Source: Chitinophagaceae bacterium (GTDB lineage Bacteria > Bacteroidota > Bacteroidia > Chitinophagales > Chitinophagaceae). From it: DNA of 64,000 nucleotides. The notes under the pieces are model-generated. The model ran no database searches. It saw nothing but the letters and a program-made list of their open reading frames with translations, and was not told the origin of the DNA. Made by a program: the position numbers and the translations under genes. Numbering within the stretch: position 1 is the stretch's first letter; the number at the start of each line of letters is the position of its first letter. Positions 17,714-26,612 of the stretch are shown in pieces. The stretch lies in the NCBI GenBank assembly GCA_016721725.1, contig JADKHN010000001.1, forward strand, positions 372,001 to 436,000, in the 5' to 3' direction.

Positions 17714-19615
17714 TTGTCCATTCACCAGATCTTAAAGCAATACTGGGGCTATGACCAGTTCAGGCCGTTTCAGGAAGAGATCATCCAGTCTGTCCTGGAA
17801 GGTAAGGATACCCTGGCCCTGCTTCCTACCGGGGGAGGGAAATCGGTTTGCTACCAGGTGCCTGCCCTGGCCAGGGATGGGCTTTGCCTGGTGGTCAGTC
17901 CGCTGATCGCCCTGATCAAAGACCAGGTGGAGAATCTGAAACAAAAAGGCATCCCTGCCCTGGCCATTTATTCGGGTATGCATTTCATCGAGATCAGGAA
18001 GATCCTGCAGAATGGGTCGAATGGCCCTTTTAAATTCCTGTATGTCTCACCGGAACGTCTGGAGACGGCTCTTTTCCAGGAATACCTGCCCGCCCTGCAC
18101 ATCAACCTGCTGGCTGTGGATGAGGCCCATTGCATCTCCCAGTGGGGTTATGATTTCAGGCCCACTTATTTACGGATCGCCAATTTAAGGGAACAGTTGC
18201 CGGGTGTTCCGGTATTGGCCGTTACGGCTTCCGCCACTCGAACCGTTCAGGATGACATCATCACGCAGTTGCAGTTTGCCGGTGATCACCGGCGTTTCGA
18301 ACCTTCCTTCGAAAGGCCGAACCTTTCATACAGTGTTTTCCAGGTGGCGTCCAAACAACAGAAGCTACTGGAGATCCTGAAAAATGTGGCGGGCACTTCG
18401 ATCGTTTACTGTAAAAGCAGGAAGCGGACGAAGGAAGTCGCCGAGTTATTGAATAGGAATGGCATTCAGTCCGATCATTACCATGCCGGTCTGACCCATG
18501 AAGAAAGAAGTAAACGGCAAGACAACTGGTTCCGCAATAAAACGCGTGTGATGGTCTGTACCAATGCTTTTGGCATGGGTATCGATAAACCCGATGTGCG
18601 TACCGTGGTACATTTTGACCTGCCCGACTGTATTGAGAATTATTACCAGGAAGCCGGACGGGCGGGACGGGACGGGAAAAGGGCCTATGCAGTCCTTTTA
18701 ACCGGCGGACGGGAGACCGATGAACTGGTTCAGCAAACCGGTATCCGTTACCCGGAACCCGAAGAGATCAAGAGTATTTATATCGGTTTGATGAATCACC
18801 TGCAGGTTGCCGCCGGAACAGGTGAGGGACAAAGCTTTGACCTCGACCTGGCCGGCTTTGCCTCCTTGTTCAAATTCAATTTGCTGCAGGTAACCTATGC
18901 GCTCAAGGCGCTGGAACAGGAAGGCCTGGTCAGTTTCAACGAAATGTTCTTCAAGCCTTCCACGGTTGTGTTCAATGCCACCCGGGAAATGATCGATGAT
19001 ACCGGGAATATGTATCCCGGTCTTGACTATCTCATCAAGGGATTGTTAAGGTCATACGAAGGGATCTTTGATTTCCCGGCCACCATCAATGAAAACAGGC
19101 TTTCCTCCTTTTTACAAACGGATGCCGGAATCATCCGGAATGACCTGAACAAACTGCATGAACTCGGGATCATCGACTATAACGCTCAAAAAGACAGTCC
19201 GCAGATACTCTTATTGAAGAACAGGATGTACGCAGACAGTTATTCTTTTAACATTGCCGGATACAGGAACAGAAAAGCCGCTTATGAAAAAAGGGTCGCT
19301 GCCATGATCAGTTATATCGAACTGGATAGTGAATGCCGTAGCCGTTATATTGGCCGTTACTTTGATGCCCCGGTGGATCGCTCCTGCGGCATATGTGATA
19401 ATTGCATCAATAAAAAGGAGGTTGAAATTTCTACGGATGAATTTGAAGCCATTTCGGCAAAGATCTACCAACTGGTACAGCCTGCTCCGGTGCCCGTTCA
19501 ATCACTGATCTCGAATTGGAAAGGAAAGTCAAGGATCAGGGCCTGGAAAGTGATCGATTTTCTGGTGGGAGAGAATAAACTCAAAACAGATGGGAAAGGA
19601 AGTATCGGTGTTTAA
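17714..19615 (+). CDS. recQ: ATP-dependent DNA helicase RecQ
   Basis: 633 residues. It has the Q-motif WGYDQFRPFQ, Walker A LLPTGGGKSVCYQ, DEAHCISQWGYDFRP, TASAT, GMGIDKPDVRTVVHFD and QEAGRAGRDG. The zinc-binding RQC part is intact with CRSRYIGRYF and SCGICDNC cysteines. A C-terminal HRDC domain is not evident; the tail is a short helical region (KSRIRAWKVIDFLVG), as in shorter RecQ paralogues. No ATG is available near the family N-terminus, so I use TTG at 17714; a CTG at 17699 is the only other nearby candidate. It probably shares a transcript with the copper ATPase by proximity only. Confidence 0.92.
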   Translation: MSIHQILKQYWGYDQFRPFQEEIIQSVLEGKDTLALLPTGGGKSVCYQVPALARDGLCLVVSPLIALIKDQVENLKQKGIPALAIYSGMHFIEIRKILQNGSNGPFKFLYVSPERLETALFQEYLPALHINLLAVDEAHCISQWGYDFRPTYLRIANLREQLPGVPVLAVTASATRTVQDDIITQLQFAGDHRRFEPSFERPNLSYSVFQVASKQQKLLEILKNVAGTSIVYCKSRKRTKEVAELLNRNGIQSDHYHAGLTHEERSKRQDNWFRNKTRVMVCTNAFGMGIDKPDVRTVVHFDLPDCIENYYQEAGRAGRDGKRAYAVLLTGGRETDELVQQTGIRYPEPEEIKSIYIGLMNHLQVAAGTGEGQSFDLDLAGFASLFKFNLLQVTYALKALEQEGLVSFNEMFFKPSTVVFNATREMIDDTGNMYPGLDYLIKGLLRSYEGIFDFPATINENRLSSFLQTDAGIIRNDLNKLHELGIIDYNAQKDSPQILLLKNRMYADSYSFNIAGYRNRKAAYEKRVAAMISYIELDSECRSRYIGRYFDAPVDRSCGICDNCINKKEVEISTDEFEAISAKIYQLVQPAPVPVQSLISNWKGKSRIRAWKVIDFLVGENKLKTDGKGSIGV

Positions 19616-19675
19616 TTCTGTTGAACCTGGCGATATGATGTTTCAACGTTATTTATAAGAAGTTGAGGTAAGGGC

Positions 19676-19709
19676 AAAAAAAAAGGGACCAAGATAGAAA
19701 TCTAGTCCC
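19676..19709 (-). terminator. hairpin with A-run, likely terminator of the leftward LtaS-like gene
   Basis: GGGAC pairs with GTCCC and AGAT with ATCT around an AGAA loop. Nine A residues on the left become a U tract on the minus strand. It is 177 bases past the stop of the leftward gene. On the plus strand it has no T tail, so it could instead be a leader hairpin before the tiny frame at 19730. Confidence 0.5.
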
Positions 19710-19729
19710 GCTTTAAAATCCAATATCCT

Positions 19730-19801
19730 ATGAAAAACCGTGACGAAGATAATACGGAATTTACTATTATGCAACAAAAAGTTCATCTATTTCATAAATA
19801 A
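19730..19801 (+). CDS. possible 23-residue leader or small peptide
   Basis: An ATG 20 bases after the hairpin opens a short frame, MKNRDEDNTEFTIMQQKVHL and three more residues, ending TAA. The KN-rich start and hairpin-plus-ATGAAAAAC layout look like a leader peptide unit, but no gene follows on the same strand. It may be a decayed leader or chance. This is the main content of the 270-base gap after recQ. Confidence 0.2.
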   Translation: MKNRDEDNTEFTIMQQKVHLFHK

Positions 19802-19885
19802 CCCTTCAGAACGGTTATGTACCCCATACACTTATATTTCATTTATTTTGATTTTAATAATTGATAATCAATCAATTACATTTTC

Positions 19886-21811
19886 TCAAAATCCTTTTGG
19901 CTTTTTATACCGGTCGTTTTTAAAAAGAAAACTGGCCCCCTGGTACCAGGCAATGGCCTCCCTTTTCAAGCTATCGGTTACGGGGAGGGGGGTATTGGAT
20001 CCTTTGGCCAGGTCAGCCTGGAAAAATCCCACTTTTCTTTGTGGAGATAAAATGACCAACTGCCCGTTTTTGAGATAGCCCATATCCTGGTAAGTACTGA
20101 TGAAAACCCGGTCGCTGGCTACCGGGGATTTGTAAATGTCAAATCCCAGGAATCGGCTTGTATAGCTCAGATTCAGCATGCCCAGTAAGGTCGGCACCAG
20201 GTCGATCTGGCTCACCATCCTCAATTCAATCTCCGGTTTGATCAGCTGGGGGGCATAAATGAAACAGGGAATATGATACCGGTTGGCGGGGAGATCGGTC
20301 TTGCCGGCGCTTTTGGAACAATGATCAGCCACGATCACGAACAAAGTGTTACTGAACCAGGGCTTTTTGGCCGCGGCCTTCAGAAAATGATTGATGGCAT
20401 GATCGGTATATTTCACCCCGCCGGCAATTGATTGGGTGGATGAGGGGATGTCGATCCGGCCATCCGGGTAGGTATAGGGGCGGTGATTGCTCACGGTCAT
20501 CACCTGGTTGAAGAACAATTTCCCGGCCTGGAAACTTTTATCGCATTGCTGTATCGCAAAATCAAAAGCCGCTTCATCATCTACGCCCCAGGCGGTGGTA
20601 TGATGAACCAGGCTGTCAGGAATGTCGCGTTTATCCAAAACGGTATAATCATTATTGCTGAAGAAATAACCCATGTTGTCAAAGAAACTGTTCCCCCCGT
20701 AAATAAAGTTGACCTCATAGCCCTTTGAGCGTAACACGCTTCCCATCGTGAACAGGTTCTCATTACCCGGCCGCCGCACGATCGATTGTCCCGGCGTTGG
20801 AGGTATCGCGAGTGACAGCGCTTCCAAACCCCTTACGGTACGGGTTCCGGATGCATAGAAATTCTCGAAGAAAAGACTGTGGGGAATGAGTGAATCCAGG
20901 TACGGGGTGATGTTCTCGGTGTTCCCGAAATGTTTCAGGTAATCGCCGCTCAGGCTTTCCACACTCACCATGACGATATTCCATTTGTGTTCGGGGCTAT
21001 CGCTCCTGATCGTTCTTTCGATACTGAGCGGATCATCGGTGAACGTGGTTCCCGGCGTTTGCAAGCTGTTGCGCAATATGGCGATATTGGCCGTATCGTC
21101 CTGCACCGCATAAAACCGGTTATAATCGATCTCGTTATTCCAGAAAGCCGTACCGAATTCATAAATACCATTTCCACCGAGTTCATTCACGTAATTATTC
21201 TGACTGATGTTCTTGAAGCGGTTGTTCACCAGGAAATAACCGGCGACAGGTATGAGCATGAAAAAGAGAAAGAAGATGCTGCGCCGTTTAAATCGCATAC
21301 TGACCATTTGGGAGGCCGTGATCTTTTTGCGCAACAGCGCCAGGATGATCAGCGTGACCACTAAAACCGCGGAACCGATCAATGGGATATTGTAGGATTC
21401 CCAAATATTCCCCAGCACTTCCGTGGTATAGATCAGGTAATCAACCGCAATGAAATTGAAGCGTACATTGAACTCATCCCAGAATACGATCTCGGCGCCG
21501 GCATTCAGCACCAGGATCAGGATGAGCAGGAAGAATAAGATAAAAAGGGGTATCCGCTGCCATTTTCGCTGATACCAGGAATCTTTCATGAGCCAGCAAT
21601 AAAAGGCGACAGGGATGGCGAAAAAACTCCAAACCACCACATCATAGAAAAATCCGATGAAGAATATCCCCAACAGGTAAAGGGGATTGAAATCAAGATT
21701 GGACCAGGCTTTGATCAACAAGATCACCCGGGTGATGAAACTGAGACCGGTAACCAGAAGAAATAAAACTGCCAGGGGACCAAAACGGTGCTGAAAGATT
21801 TTCTTAAACAT
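19886..21811 (-). CDS. LtaS-like phosphoglycerol transferase/sulfatase-fold membrane protein
   Basis: 641 residues. Five N-terminal membrane helices (to about residue 190) are followed by an extracytoplasmic alkaline-phosphatase-superfamily domain. Metal and nucleophile motifs are visible: VSVESLSGDYL, the presumed catalytic Thr in ASGTRTVRGLEA, and IVADHCS. Bacteroidota lack lipoteichoic acid, so this group probably transfers phosphoglycerol or phosphoethanolamine to other envelope glycans or lipids; the acceptor is unknown. The start ATG at 21811 lies four bases after a perfect -7 box. It stands alone between recQ (converging) and the HerA-like ATPase gene upstream on the same strand. Confidence 0.85.
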   Translation of the reverse strand: MFKKIFQHRFGPLAVLFLLVTGLSFITRVILLIKAWSNLDFNPLYLLGIFFIGFFYDVVVWSFFAIPVAFYCWLMKDSWYQRKWQRIPLFILFFLLILILVLNAGAEIVFWDEFNVRFNFIAVDYLIYTTEVLGNIWESYNIPLIGSAVLVVTLIILALLRKKITASQMVSMRFKRRSIFFLFFMLIPVAGYFLVNNRFKNISQNNYVNELGGNGIYEFGTAFWNNEIDYNRFYAVQDDTANIAILRNSLQTPGTTFTDDPLSIERTIRSDSPEHKWNIVMVSVESLSGDYLKHFGNTENITPYLDSLIPHSLFFENFYASGTRTVRGLEALSLAIPPTPGQSIVRRPGNENLFTMGSVLRSKGYEVNFIYGGNSFFDNMGYFFSNNDYTVLDKRDIPDSLVHHTTAWGVDDEAAFDFAIQQCDKSFQAGKLFFNQVMTVSNHRPYTYPDGRIDIPSSTQSIAGGVKYTDHAINHFLKAAAKKPWFSNTLFVIVADHCSKSAGKTDLPANRYHIPCFIYAPQLIKPEIELRMVSQIDLVPTLLGMLNLSYTSRFLGFDIYKSPVASDRVFISTYQDMGYLKNGQLVILSPQRKVGFFQADLAKGSNTPLPVTDSLKREAIAWYQGASFLFKNDRYKKPKGF

Positions 21812-21815
21812 GACG

Positions 21816-21823
21816 CAAAGTTA
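21816..21823 (-). promoter_or_regulatory. -7 promoter box of the LtaS-like gene
   Basis: TAACTTTG on the minus strand matches TAnnTTTG and ends four bases before the ATG at 21811. Confidence 0.6.
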
Positions 21824-21898
21824 CAGCAAAAGCGATGTTCTCATTTTTTACCGGTCAGCCTTTAACAATTCCTGGTCATGGCATTAAGGTTACCGGGA

Positions 21899-23455
21899 TC
21901 AAAACCAGCTGTTGGTCTTTTTCCGGCTTCTTCCTCCCAAACCGAGCGCACCCAACAGGGACCTTACAATGGTGTTGCCCGCGGTCCGGGCCATACTTTT
22001 TACCACCGTGTTATTGGTGATCTTTTCCAGGGTGGAGGGCTGGGGTTTTTCCGCTTTTTTTACCGTTGTGGTCGTTTCTTCTTCCTGGGCCTTTTCTGCG
22101 GCTTCCTGCAATTTTGCCGTTAACATTTCATAAGCGCTTTCACTGTCGACCGTCTTATTGTATTTGGCCACCAGTTTCGAACGGCTGTTGATCTCACTCA
22201 TCTCTTCTTCCGTCAGCACATCCATCCGGCTCCTGGGGGCGCATAACATGGTATGTGCCAGTGGTGTGGGGATCCCTTTTTCATTGAGCATGGTGACCAG
22301 GGCTTCCCCGATCCCCAGTTGGGTGATGAGGTCTTCCGTTTTATAATAATTGGTTTCCGGATAGTTCTCTGAGGTTTGTTTGATCACTTTTCGGTCGGCG
22401 GCTGTGAAAGCCCGCAGCGCATGCTGCACTTTTAAACCGAGTTGTGCCAATACACTGGCCGGTATGTCCATCGGGTTCTGGGTACAGAAGAAAATACCGA
22501 TCCCCTTGGAGCGGATCAATTTTACAATGGTCTCGATCTGTTGTAGCAGGGCCGAACTGGCTTCATTGAAAATGAGATGGGCCTCGTCAATGAACATCAC
22601 CAATTTGGGTTTGTCCATATCCCCTTCTTCCGGGCAGGTGGCATAGAGTTCGGCCAGCATCTGTAACATGAAAGTGGAAAACAGCTTGGGCTTGTCTTGC
22701 AGATCAGTGACGCGTAAGATACTGATGATCCCCCGCCCGTCATCACTGATTCGCATGAGGTCGTCCACCTCAAAACTTTTCTCCCCGAAGAAGATATCGG
22801 CGCCCTGCTGCTGCAGTTCGATCACTTTGCGCAGGATGGTTCCCGTTGAAGTGGTCGATATCTTGCCATAGGTTTTTTCCAGTTCTGCCTTCCCTTCGTT
22901 TCCGATATACTGAAGGACCTTGATGAAATCCTTCAGGTCGAGCAGGGGCAGTTGGGTATCGTCGCAGTATTTGAAAATCATGGCCACCACGCCGCCCTGG
23001 ATATCATTCAATTCCAGGATCTTACTCAGCAATACCGGCCCGAATTCACTCACGGTTGCCCGCAGGTGGATGCCTTTCTGCCCGGTCAGGGTCATCAGCT
23101 CGGCCGGGAACTGCGCCGGCTTATATTCCATATTCAACTTCTGGTACCGGTCTTTCAATTTGTCGTTAACGGTACCGATGGCCGCGATCCCGCTCAGGTC
23201 GCCTTTGATGTCCATCACCAGCACCGGAACGCTGGCATCACTCAGGTATTCACTGATCATCTGAAGGGTCTTGGTCTTACCCGTACCGGTCGCCCCGGCG
23301 ATGAGCCCGTGGCGGTTCATGGTCTTTAAAGGCAGGTAGATCCCCGCTTCTGACACAACTTCCCCGTCTAAAACAGCGGCCCCGATCTTCACCGATTCGC
23401 CCTTGAACGTATAGCCATCTTTTATGGCTTGTATGAAATCCTCTTTTTTTGCCAT
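21899..23455 (-). CDS. HerA-like ATPase of the DUF853/YjgR family
   Basis: 518 residues. Walker A is AGATGTGKTKTL near residue 54, Walker B is KLVMFIDEAHLIF, and a DUF853-type start (LPLKTMNRHGLIAG) precedes them. The central part LRKVIELQQQGADIFFGE and sensor region FFCTQNPMDIPASVLAQLG follow the family. The C-terminus is a charged linker (KAQEEETTTTVKKAEKP) ending with basic SRKKTNSWF. HerA-like motors move DNA or proteins; the YjgR branch has no settled role. No NurA nuclease is adjacent, which argues against a HerA-NurA end-resection pair. The gene diverges from the di-heme peroxidase gene. Confidence 0.88.
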   Translation of the reverse strand: MAKKEDFIQAIKDGYTFKGESVKIGAAVLDGEVVSEAGIYLPLKTMNRHGLIAGATGTGKTKTLQMISEYLSDASVPVLVMDIKGDLSGIAAIGTVNDKLKDRYQKLNMEYKPAQFPAELMTLTGQKGIHLRATVSEFGPVLLSKILELNDIQGGVVAMIFKYCDDTQLPLLDLKDFIKVLQYIGNEGKAELEKTYGKISTTSTGTILRKVIELQQQGADIFFGEKSFEVDDLMRISDDGRGIISILRVTDLQDKPKLFSTFMLQMLAELYATCPEEGDMDKPKLVMFIDEAHLIFNEASSALLQQIETIVKLIRSKGIGIFFCTQNPMDIPASVLAQLGLKVQHALRAFTAADRKVIKQTSENYPETNYYKTEDLITQLGIGEALVTMLNEKGIPTPLAHTMLCAPRSRMDVLTEEEMSEINSRSKLVAKYNKTVDSESAYEMLTAKLQEAAEKAQEEETTTTVKKAEKPQPSTLEKITNNTVVKSMARTAGNTIVRSLLGALGLGGRSRKKTNSWF

Positions 23456-23525
23456 GGTGGATTTTTTTGAAAGTTACGAAGCGTATCTGAAAAAATGGCC
23501 AGGCTTTTTTACCGTCAATAGGTCG

Positions 23526-23533
23526 TAAATTTG
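23526..23533 (+). promoter_or_regulatory. -7 promoter box of the di-heme peroxidase
   Basis: TAAATTTG matches TAnnTTTG and ends five bases before the ATG at 23539. Confidence 0.6.
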
Positions 23534-23538
23534 GGGGG

Positions 23539-24528
23539 ATGAAAAAGACCTTTTACACTTTCTTATTGCTCTGCCTGTCGATCAGTTTCATCAGCGCGTC
23601 AATCGGATCAGACGGGGATCCCATCAGCACCAAGATCGCCTTAGGCAGGAAATTATTCAGTGAAAAGATCCTGTCCAAAGATTCCTCGGTCAGTTGTGCC
23701 AGTTGCCACAAACCCGAGTTTGCATTTGCCGACACCGTTGCCTTCAGCCTGGGCATTGAAGGCAAACTCACCAAACGCAATACGCCTTCCGTATTGAACA
23801 TGAAGAACCGGCCTTATTACTTTTATGACGGCAGGGCGGCCAGCCTGGAAGAACAATCGCTGATGCCGATCCAGAACCCGGATGAAATGGGACTACCCAT
23901 TGATGAAGCGGTCAGCCGACTGAACGCCTCCCCGGTCTATAAAACGCTGTTCAAAAAGATATTCCGGGAAGCCCCCTCTGCAAAGAATCTGTCCTCTGCA
24001 TTAGCGGCTTACGAAGAAACACTGGAAACCGTGAACAGTAAGTTCGATGACTGGAGTAATAATCTCCGTGATTTATCGCCATCGGAAGAAAGGGGCAGAA
24101 AACTGTTTGTTGGAGACAAGGCGAAATGTTTTGATTGCCATGCCATGGAAGATTTCACCACGGATGATTTCAGGAATATCGGGCTTTACAATGGCAAAGA
24201 CCTGGTAGATGCGGGCCTGTTCAACATCACAAAAAAAGAAACCGACCTGGGGAAATTCAAAACACCGGGTCTGCGCAATGTGGCCGTTACCGCACCTTAC
24301 ATGCACAATGGGATCTTTAAGACACTGGATGAAGTGATCGAATATTACAACGATCCTTCCAAAGTGGTGGAAAACTCTTTGAATATGGATCAGGCATTAA
24401 TGAAACCATTGGGACTATCCGTTCTTGAAAAGAAAGACCTGGTGGCCTTCCTGAGGACATTAACAGACCGGAAATTCCTGAGCGCCAAAAAAAACGGCCC
24501 AGTGTCAGTTAAGAAAAAAGGTCAATGA
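23539..24528 (+). CDS. di-heme cytochrome c peroxidase (CcpA/MauG superfamily)
   Basis: 329 residues with a signal peptide (FYTFLLLCLSISFISAS), so periplasmic. Two CXXCH heme sites: Cys53-Cys56-His57 (CASCH) and Cys195-Cys198-His199 (CFDCH). The family motifs KRNTPSVLNMKNRPYYFYDG and TPGLRNVAVTAPYMHNG are present, with the distal Met/His region after GIFKTLDEVIEYYND. Bacterial enzymes of this type reduce hydrogen peroxide with electrons from a small cytochrome or copper protein. It is monocistronic by layout: divergent from the HerA-like gene, and followed by a 208-base control region before an OmpR-type regulator. It is distinct from the MbnH-like enzyme at 33.9 kb. Confidence 0.92.
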   Translation: MKKTFYTFLLLCLSISFISASIGSDGDPISTKIALGRKLFSEKILSKDSSVSCASCHKPEFAFADTVAFSLGIEGKLTKRNTPSVLNMKNRPYYFYDGRAASLEEQSLMPIQNPDEMGLPIDEAVSRLNASPVYKTLFKKIFREAPSAKNLSSALAAYEETLETVNSKFDDWSNNLRDLSPSEERGRKLFVGDKAKCFDCHAMEDFTTDDFRNIGLYNGKDLVDAGLFNITKKETDLGKFKTPGLRNVAVTAPYMHNGIFKTLDEVIEYYNDPSKVVENSLNMDQALMKPLGLSVLEKKDLVAFLRTLTDRKFLSAKKNGPVSVKKKGQ

Positions 24529-24583
24529 TTCATAGGGTCAATAAGAAAATGAGTAAGCAAGACATTAATTCATTGGGTCAATG
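24528..24583 (+). repeat. imperfect 16-base direct repeat pair, possible operator
   Basis: ATTCATAGGGTCAATA (24528-24543) and ATTCATTGGGTCAATG (24568-24583) differ at two positions and are exactly 40 bases apart, close to four helical turns. A further GGTCAATGA ends the peroxidase gene and an inverted TTGACC lies at 24655-24660. They lie upstream of the OmpR-type regulator and could be its own binding sites. Confidence 0.35.
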
Positions 24584-24654
24584 ACTTCAAACCTGATTAC
24601 CCTTAATAAAAACCCCCTTTAAACTTCTTTATTTAAGCAGACTTTAATGCCATT

Positions 24655-24688
24655 TTGACCTTTAACAAAAAATTAGGCACTATATTCG
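24655..24688 (+). promoter_or_regulatory. possible -33/-7 promoter of the OmpR-type regulator
   Basis: TTG at 24655 and TATATTCG at 24681-24688 (seven of eight positions of TAnnTTTG) have suitable spacing for the Bacteroidota housekeeping sigma factor. The -33 element overlaps the inverted TTGACC half-site. Confidence 0.4.
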
Positions 24689-24736
24689 CTGCATAGATAT
24701 TGAATTAAATTTTATTTGCTTCTAAACCAATGACAA

Positions 24737-25435
24737 ATGGACCCGATTAAACCCAAAATACTATTATGTGAAGATGATGCCAACCTGGGTATGGTACTGA
24801 AGAACTACCTGGAACTGAACGAATATGAAGTCACCCTGGAAAGGGATGGCCGGCTCGGTTTGGCCGCTTTTCAACGGGAGAAATTCGATATATGCCTGCT
24901 GGACGTGATGATGCCGAATATGGACGGATTCACCCTGGCCGAGGAGATCCGCGATGTGAATCCCGATGTGCCCCTTTTCTTCCTCAGCGCCAAGACCATG
25001 AAGGACGATATCATCCAGGGATATAAACTGGGCGCCGATGATTATATCACCAAGCCCTTCGACAGTGAAGTGCTGCTGCATAAGATCAAGGCGATACTGA
25101 AACGCAACGAAGAGATGCACCGGGAGGAAGTGAATGCTGAATTCGACCTGGGCAACTATCATTTCAATCCACGCCTGCGTGAATTGACCATCAATGGCAA
25201 GGTACAGACCCTGTCGCCCAAGGAGAATGAATTGCTGAAAATGCTGAGTGAATATAAGAACGACCTGTTGAGCCGCGAGATCGCCCTGAAAAAGATCTGG
25301 GGCAGCGATACCTATTTCAATGGCCGCAGCATGGATGTGTACATCGCCAAGTTGCGTAAATACCTGAAAGAGGATCCCGCCATCGAGATCGTGAACATCC
25401 ACGGAAACGGTTTCAGGCTGGTGGTCACCGACTGA
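24737..25435 (+). CDS. OmpR/PhoB-type response regulator (RprY-like)
   Basis: 232 residues. The receiver has acidic residues CEDD, phospho-acceptor Asp56 (CLLDVMMP), Ser/Thr in FLSAK and Lys in DYITKPF. The DNA-binding winged helix occupies about residues 130-230 (SPKENELLKMLSEYKND, then SMDVYIAKLRKYL, IVNIHGNGFRL). The sequence resembles RprY of Bacteroidetes, a regulator linked to redox and envelope responses; that naming is by resemblance. No histidine kinase gene is adjacent, so it is an orphan here. A strong terminator follows the stop codon. Confidence 0.9.
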   Translation: MDPIKPKILLCEDDANLGMVLKNYLELNEYEVTLERDGRLGLAAFQREKFDICLLDVMMPNMDGFTLAEEIRDVNPDVPLFFLSAKTMKDDIIQGYKLGADDYITKPFDSEVLLHKIKAILKRNEEMHREEVNAEFDLGNYHFNPRLRELTINGKVQTLSPKENELLKMLSEYKNDLLSREIALKKIWGSDTYFNGRSMDVYIAKLRKYLKEDPAIEIVNIHGNGFRLVVTD

Positions 25436-25459
25436 TGAACCTTATTGACAAAATCAATA

Positions 25460-25490
25460 AAAAAAGTGCCGCAAAAAGCGGCACTTTTTT
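25460..25490. terminator. bidirectional terminator
   Basis: AGTGCCGC and GCGGCACT form a perfect stem around an AAAAA loop, with an A-run before and six T after. It ends both the regulator gene and the converging serine hydrolase gene, whose stop codon overlaps the T-run. Confidence 0.9.
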
Positions 25491-26562
25491 ATTTGATGGC
25501 CAGCATCAGCTTGGCCCAGAAATTATTGTCGAAGGATGAAGGACCTAAAAGCTGTTCACCGGTATCGTCGCCATGCCTGACCACCACCAGGTCCTTTGAA
25601 GGGATCACATAGATCTTCTTATCCCCCTTACCCAATCCGGAGATCATATCGGCAGGCGCGGCAGGAGCCAGGGCACCGGGAAAAACAGTGGTAAAGGTCG
25701 GAGCCATGAACGAGGCCTTCCCGTTAAGCCACCACAGGTAGCCGTAGGACTGGTTATAATTCTGTGAGGTATTGGTCATCGCCGAAAAATAAGCGGCGTC
25801 GGTCAGGATCGGGTTTCCGTTCCAGGTACCCCTGTTCAGTACCAGGTGTCCGAAACGGGCCATATCCCGGGTATTGAGCCAGAGGGTATAATTGTACCAG
25901 GTATAATTCTTCATCCCGATCTTATCGGCAAGCCTGGTTTTGGTAAAATTGTTATAACTGGTCCCGCTGGCATTGGCGATCACATCCTCCAATAAACGAT
26001 AAGGAGCATTATAATAATACCAGAAGGAACCGGCATCCGATTTATAGGTGAGGCATGATGGCGAGATGCAATCCTGGTCCGGGACATTATATTCCAGGCC
26101 GGTGGTCATCGTCAGCTGGTGTCGGACCGTGATGAGGTTTTCCTTGGCCAAAGGTGCTGAGGTCCAACCCGGACCCAGGTAGGTACTGGTCTTGTTGTTG
26201 ATGTTCAGTACTCCTTCCTGCTGAGCAATACCCGCTAAAAACGCCGTAACGCTTTTACCGGCAGAGGCGATGTAGTAAACGGTATTCTTATCCCAGCTAT
26301 TCCAGTAATTCTCCGTAACGATCCGGCCTTTGTATAAAATGATCAGTCCGTAGGTGTTCTTGGTGCCTGCATAGGCAATGGCTTCATTGAGTTTGGCCAG
26401 ATCCCAACCCAGGCTTTGAGGCGTGATCGTTTCCCAGGTATCACTGCCGTTGGGAGGAAAATACATGGTTGCCGGGACCGGCAAAGGGGTGACCGTATCC
26501 TCACTCTTATTACAGCCTGTCAACATTAAAAAAAGAAAAATGATACTGGAATAAGTTCTCAT
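25489..26562 (-). CDS. serine hydrolase lipoprotein (class C beta-lactamase fold)
   Basis: About 357 residues from the ATG at 26562 (MRTYSSIIFLFLMLTGC); an ATG two codons earlier is also possible. A lipobox (LTGC) predicts a lipoprotein. The nucleophile motif is SAGK in YYIASAGKSVTAF, and the Tyr-x-Asn-like motif is in YYYNAPYRLLED. The third (KTG/HxG) motif is not obvious. SYGYLWWLNG and a C-terminal KKIYVIPSKDLVVVRHGD are typical of this esterase/peptidase group, which rarely gives antibiotic resistance. Substrate unknown. The gene is flanked by a shared terminator and ruvB. Confidence 0.87.
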   Translation of the reverse strand: MRTYSSIIFLFLMLTGCNKSEDTVTPLPVPATMYFPPNGSDTWETITPQSLGWDLAKLNEAIAYAGTKNTYGLIILYKGRIVTENYWNSWDKNTVYYIASAGKSVTAFLAGIAQQEGVLNINNKTSTYLGPGWTSAPLAKENLITVRHQLTMTTGLEYNVPDQDCISPSCLTYKSDAGSFWYYYNAPYRLLEDVIANASGTSYNNFTKTRLADKIGMKNYTWYNYTLWLNTRDMARFGHLVLNRGTWNGNPILTDAAYFSAMTNTSQNYNQSYGYLWWLNGKASFMAPTFTTVFPGALAPAAPADMISGLGKGDKKIYVIPSKDLVVVRHGDDTGEQLLGPSSFDNNFWAKLMLAIK

Positions 26563-26612
26563 GATCATAGTTTGACTGGATTAGACCAATGATCGCCCGT
26601 TGGGTTTAATAC

